Notes: generated from the sequence alone by a model not told the origin. Positions 1 through 14,600 are shown, counted from the stretch's first letter. The stretch: 64,000 nucleotides of DNA from Lytechinus variegatus (GCF_018143015.1 NC_054753.1:30284292-30348291); one strand, 5' to 3'. Translations and numbers: made by a program.

Positions 1-964
1 TGCAAATCCCTTCTCAATGAAATTAGCTTAGGAGTTGATACTAGAAAGTGTTTATCAAATAATTATAATGTAAATTACTAGGGAAAAGTGTTTTGAAATG
101 GATTTTAATGCAACCTTTTGTAGGGTTATGACATCTTTGTAACTCGATTCATTCATTGCAGCCATACCTAAAGTTTGGCGCAATTTAAAATTCACTGCAA
201 AGAACACCACCTGATCATCTAAGCATTATTACATATCACGTAAATAAGGTACCAGACATGCTCTTCAGGTCATATGATAATTATCTGTATTATCTGTATT
301 ATATGACAGATAAAATTTCCTTAAATTTGCGATTTATGAGATGTCAAGTTTTTTTTATAATTTTTCTCAAAATATATACGATTTCAACTTGTCTTCGAAT
401 GCGTAAATATGAACATATCGCTTAGTACTTCAGATACAAAATGGGGGAGGGGGCTAAAGATTATTTGTAGAAGTAAAAAAAAGAATAGTTAAACAATCTT
501 TTTTATCTTGAATTGTTTGTTGCGAGTTGTGTTTGTTAAAATAGATTTTCACGTGTAACATGATGGACTTTTTAAGCTATAAGGCGCCTTTGTAAATTAA
601 AGCAATTTGTAAAACTGACAAATCAATCATGTAGTATAAAAATACAAAATAAACGCATGACGGATCATGTTTGATACACATCTATTAAAATATGATAGCT
701 GTTGTGCATGTAAAAGCTAACTTTATAAATCCTGCACTCTTAAGAGGAGGTTGTCGTAAGATCCGTGAGAAGAAGATGTCTAACCTACAAGACACGGCCA
801 AAAATCATTGGAAAATGTACCACGGACCATTTTAATAATAAGATAATAATGAAAATAATAATGATAATAATAATAATAACGGTATACTTACCCAGAGTAA
901 CCGCTTCAGTCCCGAGAACTGTATTCCCAGGTGGCCTGATTTTATCATTAGGCCTACTCCGGCT

Positions 965-1180
965 TAGATTAGTTACCTATATATAGGCGCTCAATACAAG
1001 CATTCGAGGAATTTCTTCCAACATTGTACTCATACACCTCATCTGGGTGAGTGCTGTACAGCGTGGGTAAATGTCTTGCTGAAGGAAAACACGCCATGGC
1101 TAGGAACCTGGGCTAGGAATCGAACCCACATCCATCAGATTGAAAGACGAGAGTCGTTACCACTAGACCACGACGCCCCC
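965..1180 (-). mobile_element. tRNA-derived SINE copy
   Basis: Read on the minus strand, the copy begins near 1180 with a tRNA-like head (box A-like TGGTCTAGTGG), followed by a box B-like GGGTTCGATTCC at about 1116-1127. The body matches the SINEs at 24.7, 27.5, 39.3 and 45.8 kb: CGCCATGGC reads TTTCCTTCAGCAAG into the CACCCAGATGAG-like block, then GGCGCCTATATATAG at the tail. It is diverged and has lost part of the 3' tail. Confidence 0.75.
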
Positions 1181-2814
1181 GCGTCTGATCTGACACATTA
1201 CATCAACATTATAGTCCTTTTTTAAAATCATATAGTTTTCTATCCCTTGTTCTTAATCCGGAGAACCATTTCGACTCCAATTGGATTTGATTTGATTAAG
1301 ACAATGTATATGGGGCATGGCAATCCTTTTCTGCCCTCCTTACTTGTGTGTGTGTGTGTGTGTGTTGGTTTGCTTGTTTTTCACCATGCAAAACAATAAT
1401 CACATTGACCCCCAAAAGGTTGTATTTACGAATAATACCTTAGTAGGAAATGAGGATAAACAATATTTTTGGAGCGCAGAGTCCCTTAACATTAATAACA
1501 CATTAAGATATTTTTTCAGGAGTTTCTGCATTTTATTCATTAATCAACAAAATGAAAATATAATGATACAGTAACAATGACATAATTGAGTATATTTTGT
1601 GTGACAATCCAAAATATAAATAATGAATAAGGCTGAAAAATACACAAATGAAGCATGAAAAATAGTAAAGTGGGTAAAAATGCAGGGGCCAGCTATAATA
1701 AGCAGGTAAATTCTTGAAACAATAGCAGGCATTGAAACAATAGCAGACATGGCTTGAAATAAATCATTCATTGAAATAGAAACAAAAAGTAATAAAGCTT
1801 AAACAAAAACAAAATAAAACAATGCTCTGATAGCATATAGATATCGTTTGAAGTAACATCTTGATAGAAATAACTCCTTCATGTTCCTTTTTAATGATGA
1901 AATATTGTTACAAATTCATATATAAAAAAACGTACAAAGTAGTGAATTCCAAATTTAGGTCTTACGTATTGAATTATTTTATCGACTAAAGCTTTTCTCA
2001 AAGTGAACAAAATGAAATCGATAGAATGTCGAATAGGAGAGCTATAAATGTCTCTATTCAATGAAAATCATCACAAAAAGATACAATTCCAAAACATACA
2101 CAATGCACATTTCCTACATAGTTTGGAACTGATTTAAAATCAGTCATGGTTAAAGAGAGAGTATGTTCAACAGAGACCCACCAAACACGCAATCCTATGC
2201 ACTTTCCAGGGGGACACATATTCAAACATTTTAAATTTAATCCCGATCGTCTTATGAAATATCTAAAAAGCTGCGATTGAGCGAAGCGAGATAGAGCGAA
2301 TATTTTTTAACCTTTTAAAAAAAAATAATGGGACAGTTTGATTTACATAATATTTGGAAAATAGTAGAGTGTTTTACTCCTTTTCATTTCCTTTTCTCAG
2401 TGTTTCATTTTTTATTGGAAGTGACTTGTTTATTTGTGGGTGGGCCCGGTTCCCAAGCCCCCCCCCCCTGTAAACCAGTGACATTATTGATAATACAGCT
2501 TGATTTTAAGAAAAAGAAAGAAAAGGAAAAAAAGACGTTTTCAGAGAAAAATAAGCAATACGATTTTTTTTTAATGTAAAATAATTGACAAGGAAAATAC
2601 TCATGTAAACTTCAAATTAGCTTTTGCTAATAAAACAAGGTGAGTACATATTGGTCAAAATGTGATTTTTTTTTCAAATGTTTTACTTCCAATTATATAT
2701 TTCATTTACGAGGACATTATCAAATATACTACGTTGGTTACACTTTGATTTCTTTCCCATGCAGGGGAATATGCACTTAGGAAAATAAATAACTTTTCTG
2801 ATATTTAGGTATAT

Positions 2815-3015
2815 GGCGTATGGAGGAGTTTTCTCTACCAGTTGTCACACCCAGTTGCCAATTTCGACTTTATGTAGTCTTAGGGATCTCATTTTTAAAA
2901 GAATATAAAATAAGCCATAAATTTCTTAATGCTTGTACGATTTCTTTCAGATTTTCGCCATTCTGTTTGGCTTTTTTTCTCCTCTTTCACACAACGTTTT
3001 ATGACGAAAGTTGGA
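2815..3015 (-). repeat. Dispersed repeat R1, degenerate copy
   Basis: The minus strand matches the repeat seen at 5200-5390, 7350-7530 and 24190-24420. Shared landmarks are GAAAGAAATCGTACAAGC, a GAGATCCCTAAGACTA-like block and GGCAACTGGGT. No terminal structure is visible and the nature of the element is unknown. Confidence 0.55.
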
Positions 3016-3627
3016 TTCGCCTTTAAGGCGTATAATTTCCCGAAGATGACTATTATAGGTTGCCTGCAATAATAGATTATGGTTAGATTACAAGGAATCT
3101 CACCGGAAAGTTTTTGATAAATAGCCTTTAAAGTCTCGCTGTCTTTTCAAATTGAAAATGTGATAGTTCCCTTCAGTTGCACCTCGCCTTTATACGGTGC
3201 ACGTTTTAGAGCTAAGACTAAGAGGCTGGATCACGGAGGCTAATTGCAACTACCGGGGTAGGGGACCGGTGCGGAAGAGGGTAGTTTTCAAGTCACAATC
3301 GAACAAGGGGCGGTGGCAATGAATTGCCAATAGCTACAACATAGCCCCATAAAAACTTTGTGGAACTTATTTCCCCCGTGCACTGTGCGTGCATCTAGAT
3401 CATGCATGTGATATACGAGGCATCCAGGCCTGGGTGTGTATGTAACCAAGCATTTCTATGTAACGCTCACATACACATCGTTAGGCTACATGAACTGGAT
3501 ACGTACATGCAAGTGTGTGTGTGTTGTGCGTGAACTTTTTTTCTTAGCCATTCATGTGCGTGCATGCGACTCACGTAAAAATTAAAGCGTGTTACAATCT
3601 CTGTACCTCCCGACCTGATTCGGGGAA

Positions 3628-3672
3628 TCAAAATGGCGGCGGTGGAGACGAGGAGAGTAAAAAATGGCGGCG
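3628..3672 (+). promoter_or_regulatory. Two YY1-like motifs, the first over the start codon
   Basis: AAAATGGCGGC occurs at 3630-3640 and again at 3661-3671. It matches the known YY1 consensus AANATGGCGGC. In the first copy the ATG of the motif is the start codon of the downstream gene. Sites of this type overlapping start codons are known in animal TATA-less promoters. No TATA box was recognised upstream. The second copy lies inside exon 1, within the codons for KNGG. The regulatory role is inferred from motif match only. Confidence 0.5.
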
Positions 3673-6600
3673 AAGGTTCACACCGGAGGCAAGAAAGACC
3701 CGTAACTTTCGCTGAGTTTGGACTGGATTTAAAACCATATTTCACTGAATTTAAAGACGATGACAGACCTTCAACCTTTGCAGATTTTGGTGTTGACGTC
3801 GAAAGCGAAAGGCCTACAGTTGACACATTAGTCGGAAAGGTAACAAAAAGTTTTTTCGTTTAAGTCTTTCTTACTTTCATTAAGAATCATTTTCGTTTTT
3901 CTTGGCGTTATTTCATTTATATTTTTTCCTTTTCTATGTTCTCACATCCGTACATAGCAATGTTGCGCATAATGTATTGCTGATGGAAAGCGTATTTCAA
4001 TACAATGCCTATATGAACTTATGAACTATTACATAACATGCAGTTATCTATATTCAATAATTCCATTAATAGCCCTGTTATTGTAAGACCCGACAAGACA
4101 GCAATGTCAGAAATGAAGAATATTTCATTAATCCCTTGAGAATGATTAAGACGATATTACAAGGCACAAACATTCAAAATCATTTTGCACTTATTTTGCT
4201 AAAATGAAGAGCAAAGGGGTGGTGTTTTTATCTGCTTATATGTGTCCGGACATCGGACCCCCCCCCCCCCCCTCCTACTGTACCTTAACTCCTCAGACTT
4301 TGACTTTGGAATGAGATTCGTTTGTGTTCTAATGCATTGCCTTTTAATATTAGCATCTCTGTATAATTTTATTTTTATTTTAGCACTGCCTAAGGCTAAC
4401 ATTAATTAATAGGCGGCCTGCAACCTTATTTCAAATTATTATTAGTATTGTTGTTGTTGTTGTTATTATTATTAGTAGTAGTAGTGGTAGTGGTAATAGT
4501 AGTAGTAGTAGTTGTTGTTGTTGTAGTAGTAGTAATAGTAGTAGTATCATAATTATTATTATATTACACAAATCTCTGGTCAGTCATATTAAACGTCCTC
4601 GAATAGGATAACTTGATATAATCATACAAGAATGGTCAATGTTCAAATTGTTGACATATTGATTACAGGGCTTACATCGATTAAGTAAGTTATGACAATG
4701 AATGGAGCTGCTTAAAGAATTTACCATTTTAGCTAAACTTTTGGACTTTGAAATGAGGAAATTATCATTCTTGGCAGTGAGTGACCTTTTACGATTCCTG
4801 GGGCCCGTTGCAGAAAGAGTTGCAATCAATCGCAACTCTAAAAATCATGCGCATCTTGATTTTCAACCAATAAACAACGCGCATTTGGGACTTGCGATTG
4901 ATTTTTTTGACTTGCGTATAAACGCAACTCTTTCTGCAACGGACCCCTGACCCCATTGTGTAATGGCTTCACCTATTCATGCTAGTAGTAGTTAGCGAAA
5001 ATCATTATGAATACGTCCAGGTTTGCACTGAAAACAAAAGAAAAGACAAAAATAATACATTATATAAGCTTTGGGTCTTCATGCATACCGCAAATTCATG
5101 CAAACCTTTTGATTCGTTTTAAACTTTAAGCAAAGGCCTCAAAGGGAATCAAGCATTTGCCATAAAATGTTGTGACGGAAAAGAGAAAAATATATTAACA
5201 GGATGGTAAATGTTTGAAAGAAATTGTACAAGCAATAAGAAGGTTATAGCTTCTTTAAAATTGAGATCACTAAGACTATTTAGATTTCAAATTGGCAACT
5301 GGGTAAGTAAAATGAGACAAGGGGCAAGGACAACTTTCGCATAGGCCATGTACTCAATTTGTCGTTTTCTCTTAGGTACCTATTCCCCCGGGCAGTAATC
5401 CAGGTAGTATATTGTTTTATGTCATGAAAGAAAAATATGATTTGAAATACAGCTTATGAGAAAATGACATTTTAACCATTATGTACATGAAAGAGTGGTC
5501 ATTGCCTTATAGGGCACACGAGAGTAATTCATCTGCGCGCAAAGCATGCCGGACAGGCGTAAGTAAAGATCACATGACTTTATTGATTAAAATAATTCAT
5601 TAAAAATAGATAAAATGTTTGTATATCAAAAGAAAAAACGATAGAGATAATGATATGTTCATACTCCTTCATAATTGAGGCGTTTGGGGAGGCTAGACTG
5701 CATTTTTGTATTTCATTTTAATTATTATTACCCACAATGCAGTTCTGGTTTTTCTAGCAATGATCTGGCCGAAATTATGATTAGTCTTTTGATTGAGCTG
5801 GGCAAGTACCTGATTTCTTAATGTACTGTTAATTGTGACTCATGTCAGTGAATTAAAGCAAAATCTATCGAGGGATTGATTTTTCATTATTTTTTTATGA
5901 GCTATGATATAACACGTGAGTAAATGGGGGTCTGTAATACTCATGTGTTCCCTAAAGCGCGACTACACTTCTACACTGTCGTTGCTATGACTGGGCGTCG
6001 TCTGCTAGAAATCGGCGGTGAGAATGCTTCAAACACTTTAATGCAAAATGGTTATGTTTAACAACAGTTGATAAGTATGTAACTCGGCAATAAGTGCATT
6101 TATCGCTTACGATGCGGAAATGACGCTTTCAAATGTATATTCAATGCTTTTTATCATTTATCATGCAGAAATGCTAGTTTCTACTGCCAATAGCAGATCA
6201 GATCTGGTTGGTTTGAGACTGGTGTGAAATGAAATAAGTAGGGATTTCAAAACAATAAATAACTTCCAATTATCATCGGGATTCCTATTTTCAATACTTA
6301 GAGCAGGTAGAGAAAGAATGATGAACAAAACATTAAAATACATAAAATTGTCTCAGTCAGATGTTATACATCATAGATTGCGCACTTCAATACAATTCAC
6401 TTCGTTGAAAGCTACGGGGGGATGGAGCTGAGTCGGGATACATACCCCATCCTCCTGGCTTACAAGCAGGGCGGGGATAATGCCTATAGTACCCCCCCCC
6501 CCGCTTCTTCCTCCAAATTAACAGTTATAATGAGGAAGAGAGGCGAAAAGAGCAAAAGAAATGCTTACACTCTTTGTTTGTTATCAATTTTCTTTTATTT

Positions 6601-9600
6601 ACTTTGTTTATTTTTATGCGAATACAAAGGTAATAAATCACCTCGAACAAAATCAAACATGTAAACAAGAAGTTGTAAATCCACACAATACATATTTAGA
6701 CCATTGATGGACATCAAGCAAGTAGAACTTGTAGCTGCAATACCTTAAGCGCACAAAATACATGAATGGAACACTGCATTTTTTACATTAGAATGAGGAG
6801 TGTCTAATGAGACGTTTTCTTTTGTTTTAACACGTTTAGTCAGATTAGGTATTGAATGCAAGGTATCAATCTCTTCAGGAGAACCCGCTCTTTCCTTTGA
6901 CACCAAAATTTTTGACTTTTTGTCATTTGACCCTCAGTATATCACTGTGACATCCCATTGCAGAAAGAGTTGCAATCAATCGCAACTCTAAAAATCATGC
7001 GCATCTTGATTTTCAACCAATAAACAACGCGCATTTGGGACTTGCGATTGATTTTTTTGACTTGCGTATAAACGCAACTCTTTCTGCAACGGACCCCTGA
7101 CCCCAATGTGTAATGGATTCACCTATTCATGCTAGTAGTAGTTAGCGAAAAATCATTATGAATACGTCCAGGTTTGCACTGAAAACAAAAGAAAAGACAA
7201 AAATAATACATTATATTAGCTTTGGGTATTCATGCATACCGCAAATTCATGCAAACCTTTTGATTCGTTTTAAACTTTAAGCAAAGGCCTCAAAGGGAAT
7301 CAAGCATTTGCCATAAAATGTTGTGACGGAAAAGAGAAAAATATATTAACAGGATGGTAAATGTTTGAAAGAAATTGTACAAGCAATAAGAAGGTTATAG
7401 CTTCTTTAAGATTGAGATCACTAAGACTATTTAGATTTCAAATTGGCAACTGGGTAAGTAAAATGAGACAAGGGGCAAGGACAACTTTCGCATAGGCCAT
7501 GTACTCAATTTGTCGTTTTCTCTTAGGTACCTGTGACATCCCATGTGCGGCCAATTTGAAGTCTCCATGGGTGAGTAGGCTACACGTTCAGACCCTTAAA
7601 ATTTGGGTGAAGGCTTTGCACAGACTAATTATCACCCATGTAGATATCGTTTCACCTCCGAAAGATGTTCGTAACAACCAACAGGTTTATTTGAAAGCGA
7701 TAATTTGGTTAGTTCGCTAGCCTTTTATTTCAGACTCTACATGTTGAACACTGTCTCTGATTTCCCTGCCTCTCTCCCTGTCCCCCTCCCACCCCTAGAT
7801 GAATTAATTAAACCCATAAAATCCTATAACGATCCGGTATTTTATTAGGGATATCCGATCTGTATTTTTATTTTTTTCGGGGGGGGGGGCAGGTATATTT
7901 TTTAGTAAAAGCTTGGTCAACACGCCAGTATAAAGCTTTTTTTTTTAAACCCACGTTCGTGCTAATAATGCGATAGCATTCCCATTTCTTATTTATACTG
8001 TGTCATTCTGCTTTTCCCTCGTTTACTCTTTCTCTCGTACCTCTCGTTACACACACATGTAATAACACTCGTAAATGTAATACGACAATTTACACACCAA
8101 TGAAATAATTTCCGCCTCATGATACCTCACATACAAATGTCGTAATGACTTTACCCGCAAATGTACCGTAACTCGAAATATTACTGAAGGTTGATTTTTA
8201 CCCTGCCCTTTGTCATTGCAAGTCCTTACCCAAGATGAATGTTTGTGCCAAATTTCAGGAACAATGGTTAAAAACAAAACTTGGGAAGTAATTTCCAAGG
8301 GATTTGGGCAATAACGTGCTGTTACCATGGCAACAAACTTCTAAACACATTCAGAGAAGGGAATTACACACTGTAAAAAATGTGGTGTTAAAACTGACAC
8401 CAATTGGTGTTAATAGAGGACCACACCCTGAGGTGTTAGAATTACACCCTAGAGATTAAACATAACACCAAAGAGTGTAAATGTAACAACAAAAGATGTT
8501 GTAATAACACCTATAGGTGTAAAACTAACACCACCAATTTAACACCGGTGTAAAATAACTGGTGTGGGCCTCTATGTACACCGGTTAAGACCACAGTTTT
8601 TGCTGTGCATGTAGCTACCCAAAGACCGATGCCAGTGCCAACTTTCACGAGCACTGGCCAAAACTGTGGTAGTATTTTATCCACAAGGAATTTTCCTGAT
8701 GTTTTGGCCATCATATGCGGTTGCCATTCCTAACAAAATTGAAAATTGTGTCTTGCTCTCCTTATTTTAAGACCTATGTGTGTGTAAAATTTCATGAGAA
8801 TTGGTTAAAGATTGATAAAGAAATTCAAACAACAAGGTTTTTAGTTAATATTCATCATATATATACCATGGCAAAATGATTTCCGGCACATGCAAGAAAT
8901 GCGCCTACCACATCTTACCTCAAAACCAATTTGTGAGCCAAACCTCATGAGAATTGGTTGAAAACTGATGAAGTAGTTCGAAACGAAAGATTTTAAACAT
9001 GATTTTGCCATAATGTTCCATTACCATGGCAACACAAATTCCAAAACAGGCAAGAAATATGCCTTGCACATCTTTGCCCCAAGACCAATGTGTGTTCCAA
9101 ATTTCACGAGAATTGGTTAAGAATTGAGGAAGACGTTCGAAGACCAATATTTTCAGCGGACCGACCTTCAAACTTCGTACGACAGGGATATAACAAATGT
9201 CAGGGGACATTCTGTCGAATTTGTCTTTAACAACTAGTTAAAAATAGTTTAAAGAAACTAAAACCCTTTTAATAATAAATAACTATCTGTAAGCTAAAAT
9301 AGGCTACCCCCGGACATCTACCTCAGTCAAGTACCCCTCCCTTGACAGTGCAAATGATTTTTTTTTTCTTTCTTTTTACCACAGACGATTAAAATCGACC
9401 AAAATAGATCTTCCCTTTTTTGTATTGTCTGTGGTTTAAGCCACTCTTCCTTGTTGCATGTCAGCTGCTTACCGGAATCATATCGCACTCTGTCTTGCTG
9501 CTTGAGATATATGGTATCCGTTAATCGGCAAATCATCCGTAAATCTTTGGTTATTTTTTTCACGAAACAGATACAATAAAGGGTTTTTTAAGCAAAAATT

Positions 9601-10437
9601 AAAACAGAAAATACAAAATATCCCAGCAAGAACACAGGAATGATATGAAATAGATTGACTGACTGATTTGATTGATTGATTGATTGATTAAGAATTAATT
9701 TCATTTCAAATTTTCAATAAAATGAAAGAGTGAGGCGAAATATAATACAACGTAAAGAAATTAAATAGGAACCTGCTGAAAAGCACAAAGCTTGGGGTTA
9801 TAATTATCATTATAGTTTTATAAATGCAATTATATACATATTGTAATCAGTGGTAGCAAGTTGTATAATAATTATTATTGTCATCCCATACTGTGAAGAA
9901 AACAGTTTCCCACTGTGTAAGCCACAGTGTGTTCACAGTGTGGAACAAAATGTGAAATCACCTTCACACCTTTGAGCAATTAAACAATATGGATGGCATA
10001 TCGACCATGTGAGCACGCTATGAACAGTCATAGTGTCGAGGTGTCCGCAGTGTATAAATTTATTCACACTGTTGAAATTGAGATTTTTAACCGTGTGAAT
10101 AATATTGTCACTTATTGGCCACTATTTAAACACACTGTGATTATACTATGCGAGACCGTGTGGTTTTCAGCAAGGTTACTTAAGTGAGAATTATGATTGC
10201 ATAACTGATCAGTGTATCAGTGGTTTACCTTAGTTCTTACCATACCTATCAGTGATGTATATGATACTATTGTTATTTACTTTAGTAGTAGGTAGTAGTA
10301 GTAGTAGCAATAGTAGATAGTAGTAGTAGTAGTAGTCGTAGTAGTAGTAACATAGTAGTAATAATAGTAAGTATAAAAGTGTAAGTAACAGTAGTATAGT
10401 GGTGGTAGTAGTATTAGTAGTAGTACATGTAGTAGTC

Positions 10438-10489
<52 letters not shown>

Positions 10490-11343
10490 AAGTAGTAGTA
10501 GTAGTATAACAGTAGTTTGAAATAGTAGTAGTAGTAGTAGTAGTAACATAGTAGTAATAATAGTAAGTATAAAAGTGTAAGTAACAGAAGTATAGTGGTA
10601 GTATTAGTAGTAGTACATGTAGTAGTCGTAGTAGTAGTAGTAGAAGTAGTAGTTTGAAATAACAGTAGTGGTAGTAGTAACATAGTAGTAATAATAGTAA
10701 GTATAAAAGTGTAAGTAACAGTAGTATAGTGGTGGTAGTAGTACATGTAGTAGTCGTAGTAGTAGTAGTAGAAGTAGTAGTAGTAGTATAACAGTAGTTT
10801 GAAATAGTAGTAGTAGTAGTAGTAACATAGTAGTAATAATAGTAAGTATAAAAGTGTAAGTAACAGAAATATAGTGGTAGTATTAGTAGTAGTACATGAA
10901 GTAGTCGTAGTAGTAGTAGTATGAAATAACAGTAGTGGTAGTAGTAACATAGTAGTAATAATAGTAAGTATAAAAGTGTAAGTAACAGTAGTATAGTGGT
11001 GGTAGTAGTACATGTAGTAGTCGTAGTAGTAGTAGTAGTAGTAGAAGTAGTAGTAGTAGTATAACAGTAGTTTGAAATAGTAGTAGTAGTAGTAGTAACA
11101 TAGTAGTAATAATAGTAAGTATAAAAGTGTAAGTAACAGAAGTATAGTGGTAGTATTAGTAGTAGTACATGTAGTAGTCGTAGTAGTAGTAGTAGAAGTA
11201 GTAGTATTAGTATAACAGTAGTTTGAAATAGTAGTAGTAGTAGTAGTAGTAACATAGTAGTAATAATAGTAAGTATAAAAGTGTAGGTAACAGTAGTATA
11301 GTGGTGGTAGTAGTATTAGTAGTATTACATGTAGTAGTAGTAC

Positions 11344-11377
<34 letters not shown>

Positions 11378-11422
11378 AGTAGTAGTAGTAGCAGAAGTAG
11401 TAGTAGCAGAAGTAGTAGTAGC

Positions 11423-11486
<64 letters not shown>

Positions 11487-11566
11487 TAACAGTAATAACA
11501 GTAGTTTGAAATAATAAAAGTAGTAGCAGTAATAGCATTTTTAGTAATGATAGTAACAGTAGTAGC

Positions 11567-11607
<41 letters not shown>

Positions 11608-14600
11608 GTAGTAGTAGTAGTGGTAGTAGTAGAAGTAGTAGTATATTAGTAGTATGTAGTAGTAGCAGCAACAGTAGTTGTCATTTTCAAAGTATTAATG
11701 AATTGAATTGTCATTTCAATCATCTCAATCAACATCAATATTGTAATTATGTATACACTTACCTCTCTCTCTCTATTATTTTTCCAGTATCGAAAGTTTT
11801 CAAAACTGAATCGTGAAGAAAAGATATTCTTGGTCACTTGTCTGCTGACCATTTTAGCCATTCTTGGATTGACATCTGACAGAGTAGCCATTGTCGAGAA
11901 GGCTTCGGATGATTTCACATTCGCCATCTTACTCCTTATAAATATACGTAAGTAAAAACTCGTTTTTAAGTTATTTTATATTCACCATCTTATGATAATT
12001 ATAGGTAAACAAAGATTCTTTTTAAATGTTTTCACCTTCCTTATCTTACTCCCTGTAAGTAAAGACTTGTTTTAGTTAATCATATCCGCTATCTTACTTA
12101 TCATAATTATACGTAAGTAAAGACTTGTTTTAAGTGAGTTTATATTCGCCATCTTACTTCTTATTAATATATGTGAGTAAATATTTTAAATGAGGTCATA
12201 TTCGCCATCTAATTTCTTACTAATATAATGCAAGCAAAGATTTGTTTTAAATGATTTCACCTTTTCTCACTCCTTATTAATATGCTTAAGTAAAGACTTG
12301 TTTTAAGTTAATTTATGTTCACCATCTTACTTATCATAATCATATATATGTAAGCAAAGATTTGTTTCAAATTATTTCACCTTCCTTATCTTACTCCTTA
12401 TAAGTAAAGACTTGTTTTAAGTGAGTTCATATTTGCCATCTTACTTCTTATTAATATGACGCAAGCAAAGATTTGTTTTAAATGATTTCATCTTCCTTAT
12501 CTTACTCATTATATGTAAGTAAAGACTTGCTTTAGGGAGTTTATATTCGCCATGTTACTTCTTTTTAATATAATTTATGTAAGTAAAGATTTGTTTTAGG
12601 GAGTTTATATTCGCCATCTTACTTCTCATTAATATATGTATGTAAAGACTTGTTATAGGGAGTTTATATTCGCCATCTTACTTCTTATTAATAAAATGTA
12701 AGTAAAGATTTGTTTCAAATTATTTCACCTTCTTTTTCTTACTCCCTATAAGTAAAGACTTTTTCTAAGTTATTTTATATTCACCATCTTACTTATGATA
12801 ATTATGGGAAAGCAAAGATTTCTTTTAAACGATTTCACCTTTCTTATCTTACTCATTATTAATATATGGAAGTAAAGGCCTGTTTTAAGTGATTTCTTAT
12901 TCGCCATCTTAGTTCTTATTCATATTTGTAAGTTTTGTTTTAAATGATTTCATCTTCGTAAAGATTTTTTAATACCCATTGTTATGCCTGTGCTATGCTG
13001 CAAGGACTATGCTGTGATTCTGAAGCTATGCTTTACAAAATACATTTTAAGTTATGATTATCAATAATTATTAACTAATTTTGTGAATTTATTGTTATAT
13101 TTCAATGTTATTTGAATTGTGTCTTTCCGTAACATTCTAAATTTCAAGGATTTGAAATAAATCCAGATCAGCTGTGAATAGTGACCAGTCGAATATTAGA
13201 TTTAGATTTAAACCTATTTGATTGAAAGGTAAGTCTAAAAGTTTGAATTCAAATCTTTTGAGATTTAAAATTTATTCTTTAAGATTCAAAATAAATTCAA
13301 AATTCGGCTGGTCACTATTCACAGCCGATGTGGATTCATTTTAAATCCCTGGAATCTAAAGTGAATGGCTCTGAGATGTACAGACTTTATTTTTTGTTTT
13401 TGTTGCGGAAAGAGATGTAATGCAATGAGTGAACGTATATAACTATTACTCCCTCAATTTTGCTCTTCTTTTTTGATATATAGTGTTTTGTTTGTTCTAC
13501 GTGGTTAATGGTGTTCTAGGCGAGCATGCCTACGAGTTGTTCGTCTTCGCTTTTAGCATGTCAGTAATCTTTGTCTACTGTATCACAAACTTCTTAGAAA
13601 CATCAGACGATTCTGTTGAATTGGTAAGCAAGGAATTATGATACTTGATCCACACATTCCAATTTTGAGGCATATCTGAGGTTTTGTACCCCCCCCCCCC
13701 GAACTGCATGTCACTAATACATTTAATTACAATGTATAATATTCTATCGATGCATGTGCCCCAAAACGGCTGTCGTGTGAAGGATTAAGATGTGTTTCAT
13801 TGGATGAATTTACTGAGTTTACATTTTAGAATTTCTATCATGTAATGGGCTTAAAATTCCCATATAATCTTTGACAGTCGTGACAGTAGCTCTCTAATAT
13901 CCAGTTCACATATTACGTGTGCAAATATGACAGTCGTTTATGAAACACATGTGGTTAATTTTGATACACGATAATATTTTTTATTTTTATAATTCTTCAT
14001 AGATTTAAGTCAAAACTTCCCCAATTTTGTTTTTATTATTTTTCCGTTATTTTTACAATCAGCTTATTGTAAGGATGCACTTCCACTTTAAGAATGATTT
14101 TTTTCTGTTTTATTCTGCAGGCTCGATTGATCATCGAGTGTATCTTCTTTCCATTTCAAATCGGTTTCAGTATCTCCATGGGCATCAAGTACAAACGAGC
14201 GAAGAATTTAATCTTCCGAACCGTGGGCGCCAATTTATACCTTCAAGACCTGTGCGGCAATATGTACCTGTTTGTTGATTTGTTAAAAGTTGATTTGCAG
14301 CTAGAGGTAAGAGCGATTGATGGATTGAATGGACTGAGAGAGGAATATCTCCCGCCCCCCCCCCCCTTTACATCAAGTCCCCCTCTTTATATCACATTTT
14401 CTTTCTACATTTCCGAGTTCCTCTCTCCATCTCCCATCCTCCGTTTCAAGTTTATTTTCAGTTGGAGGTAGGAACAATTGATGGGACAGAAATGGGAACT
14501 TGATCCCCTTGCCCCTCCGTCCCTCTCCCTCTCCAAGTACCTTGTTTACATCACATTTTCTCTGCCCTGCCCCCCCCCCCCCCTCAAAGTCCCTCCCTCT

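Larger units (their letters stand above)
1..3560. other. Gene-poor region upstream of the membrane-protein gene
   Basis: No convincing exon is seen on either strand. The stretch is AT-rich and holds short (AAT)n and (TG)n runs near 835-885 and 1347-1366, one SINE (965-1180), one degenerate dispersed repeat (2815-3015), a poly-C tract near 2458 and a short GAGCGAAGCGAG motif near 2279. Open frames here are short and low-complexity. Confidence 0.6.

Noticed and set aside
10230..11671. Long open frames of poly-Leu, poly-Tyr, poly-Thr or poly-Val
   Set aside because: They arise from the (TAG)n array read in different frames and strands; no coding signal.
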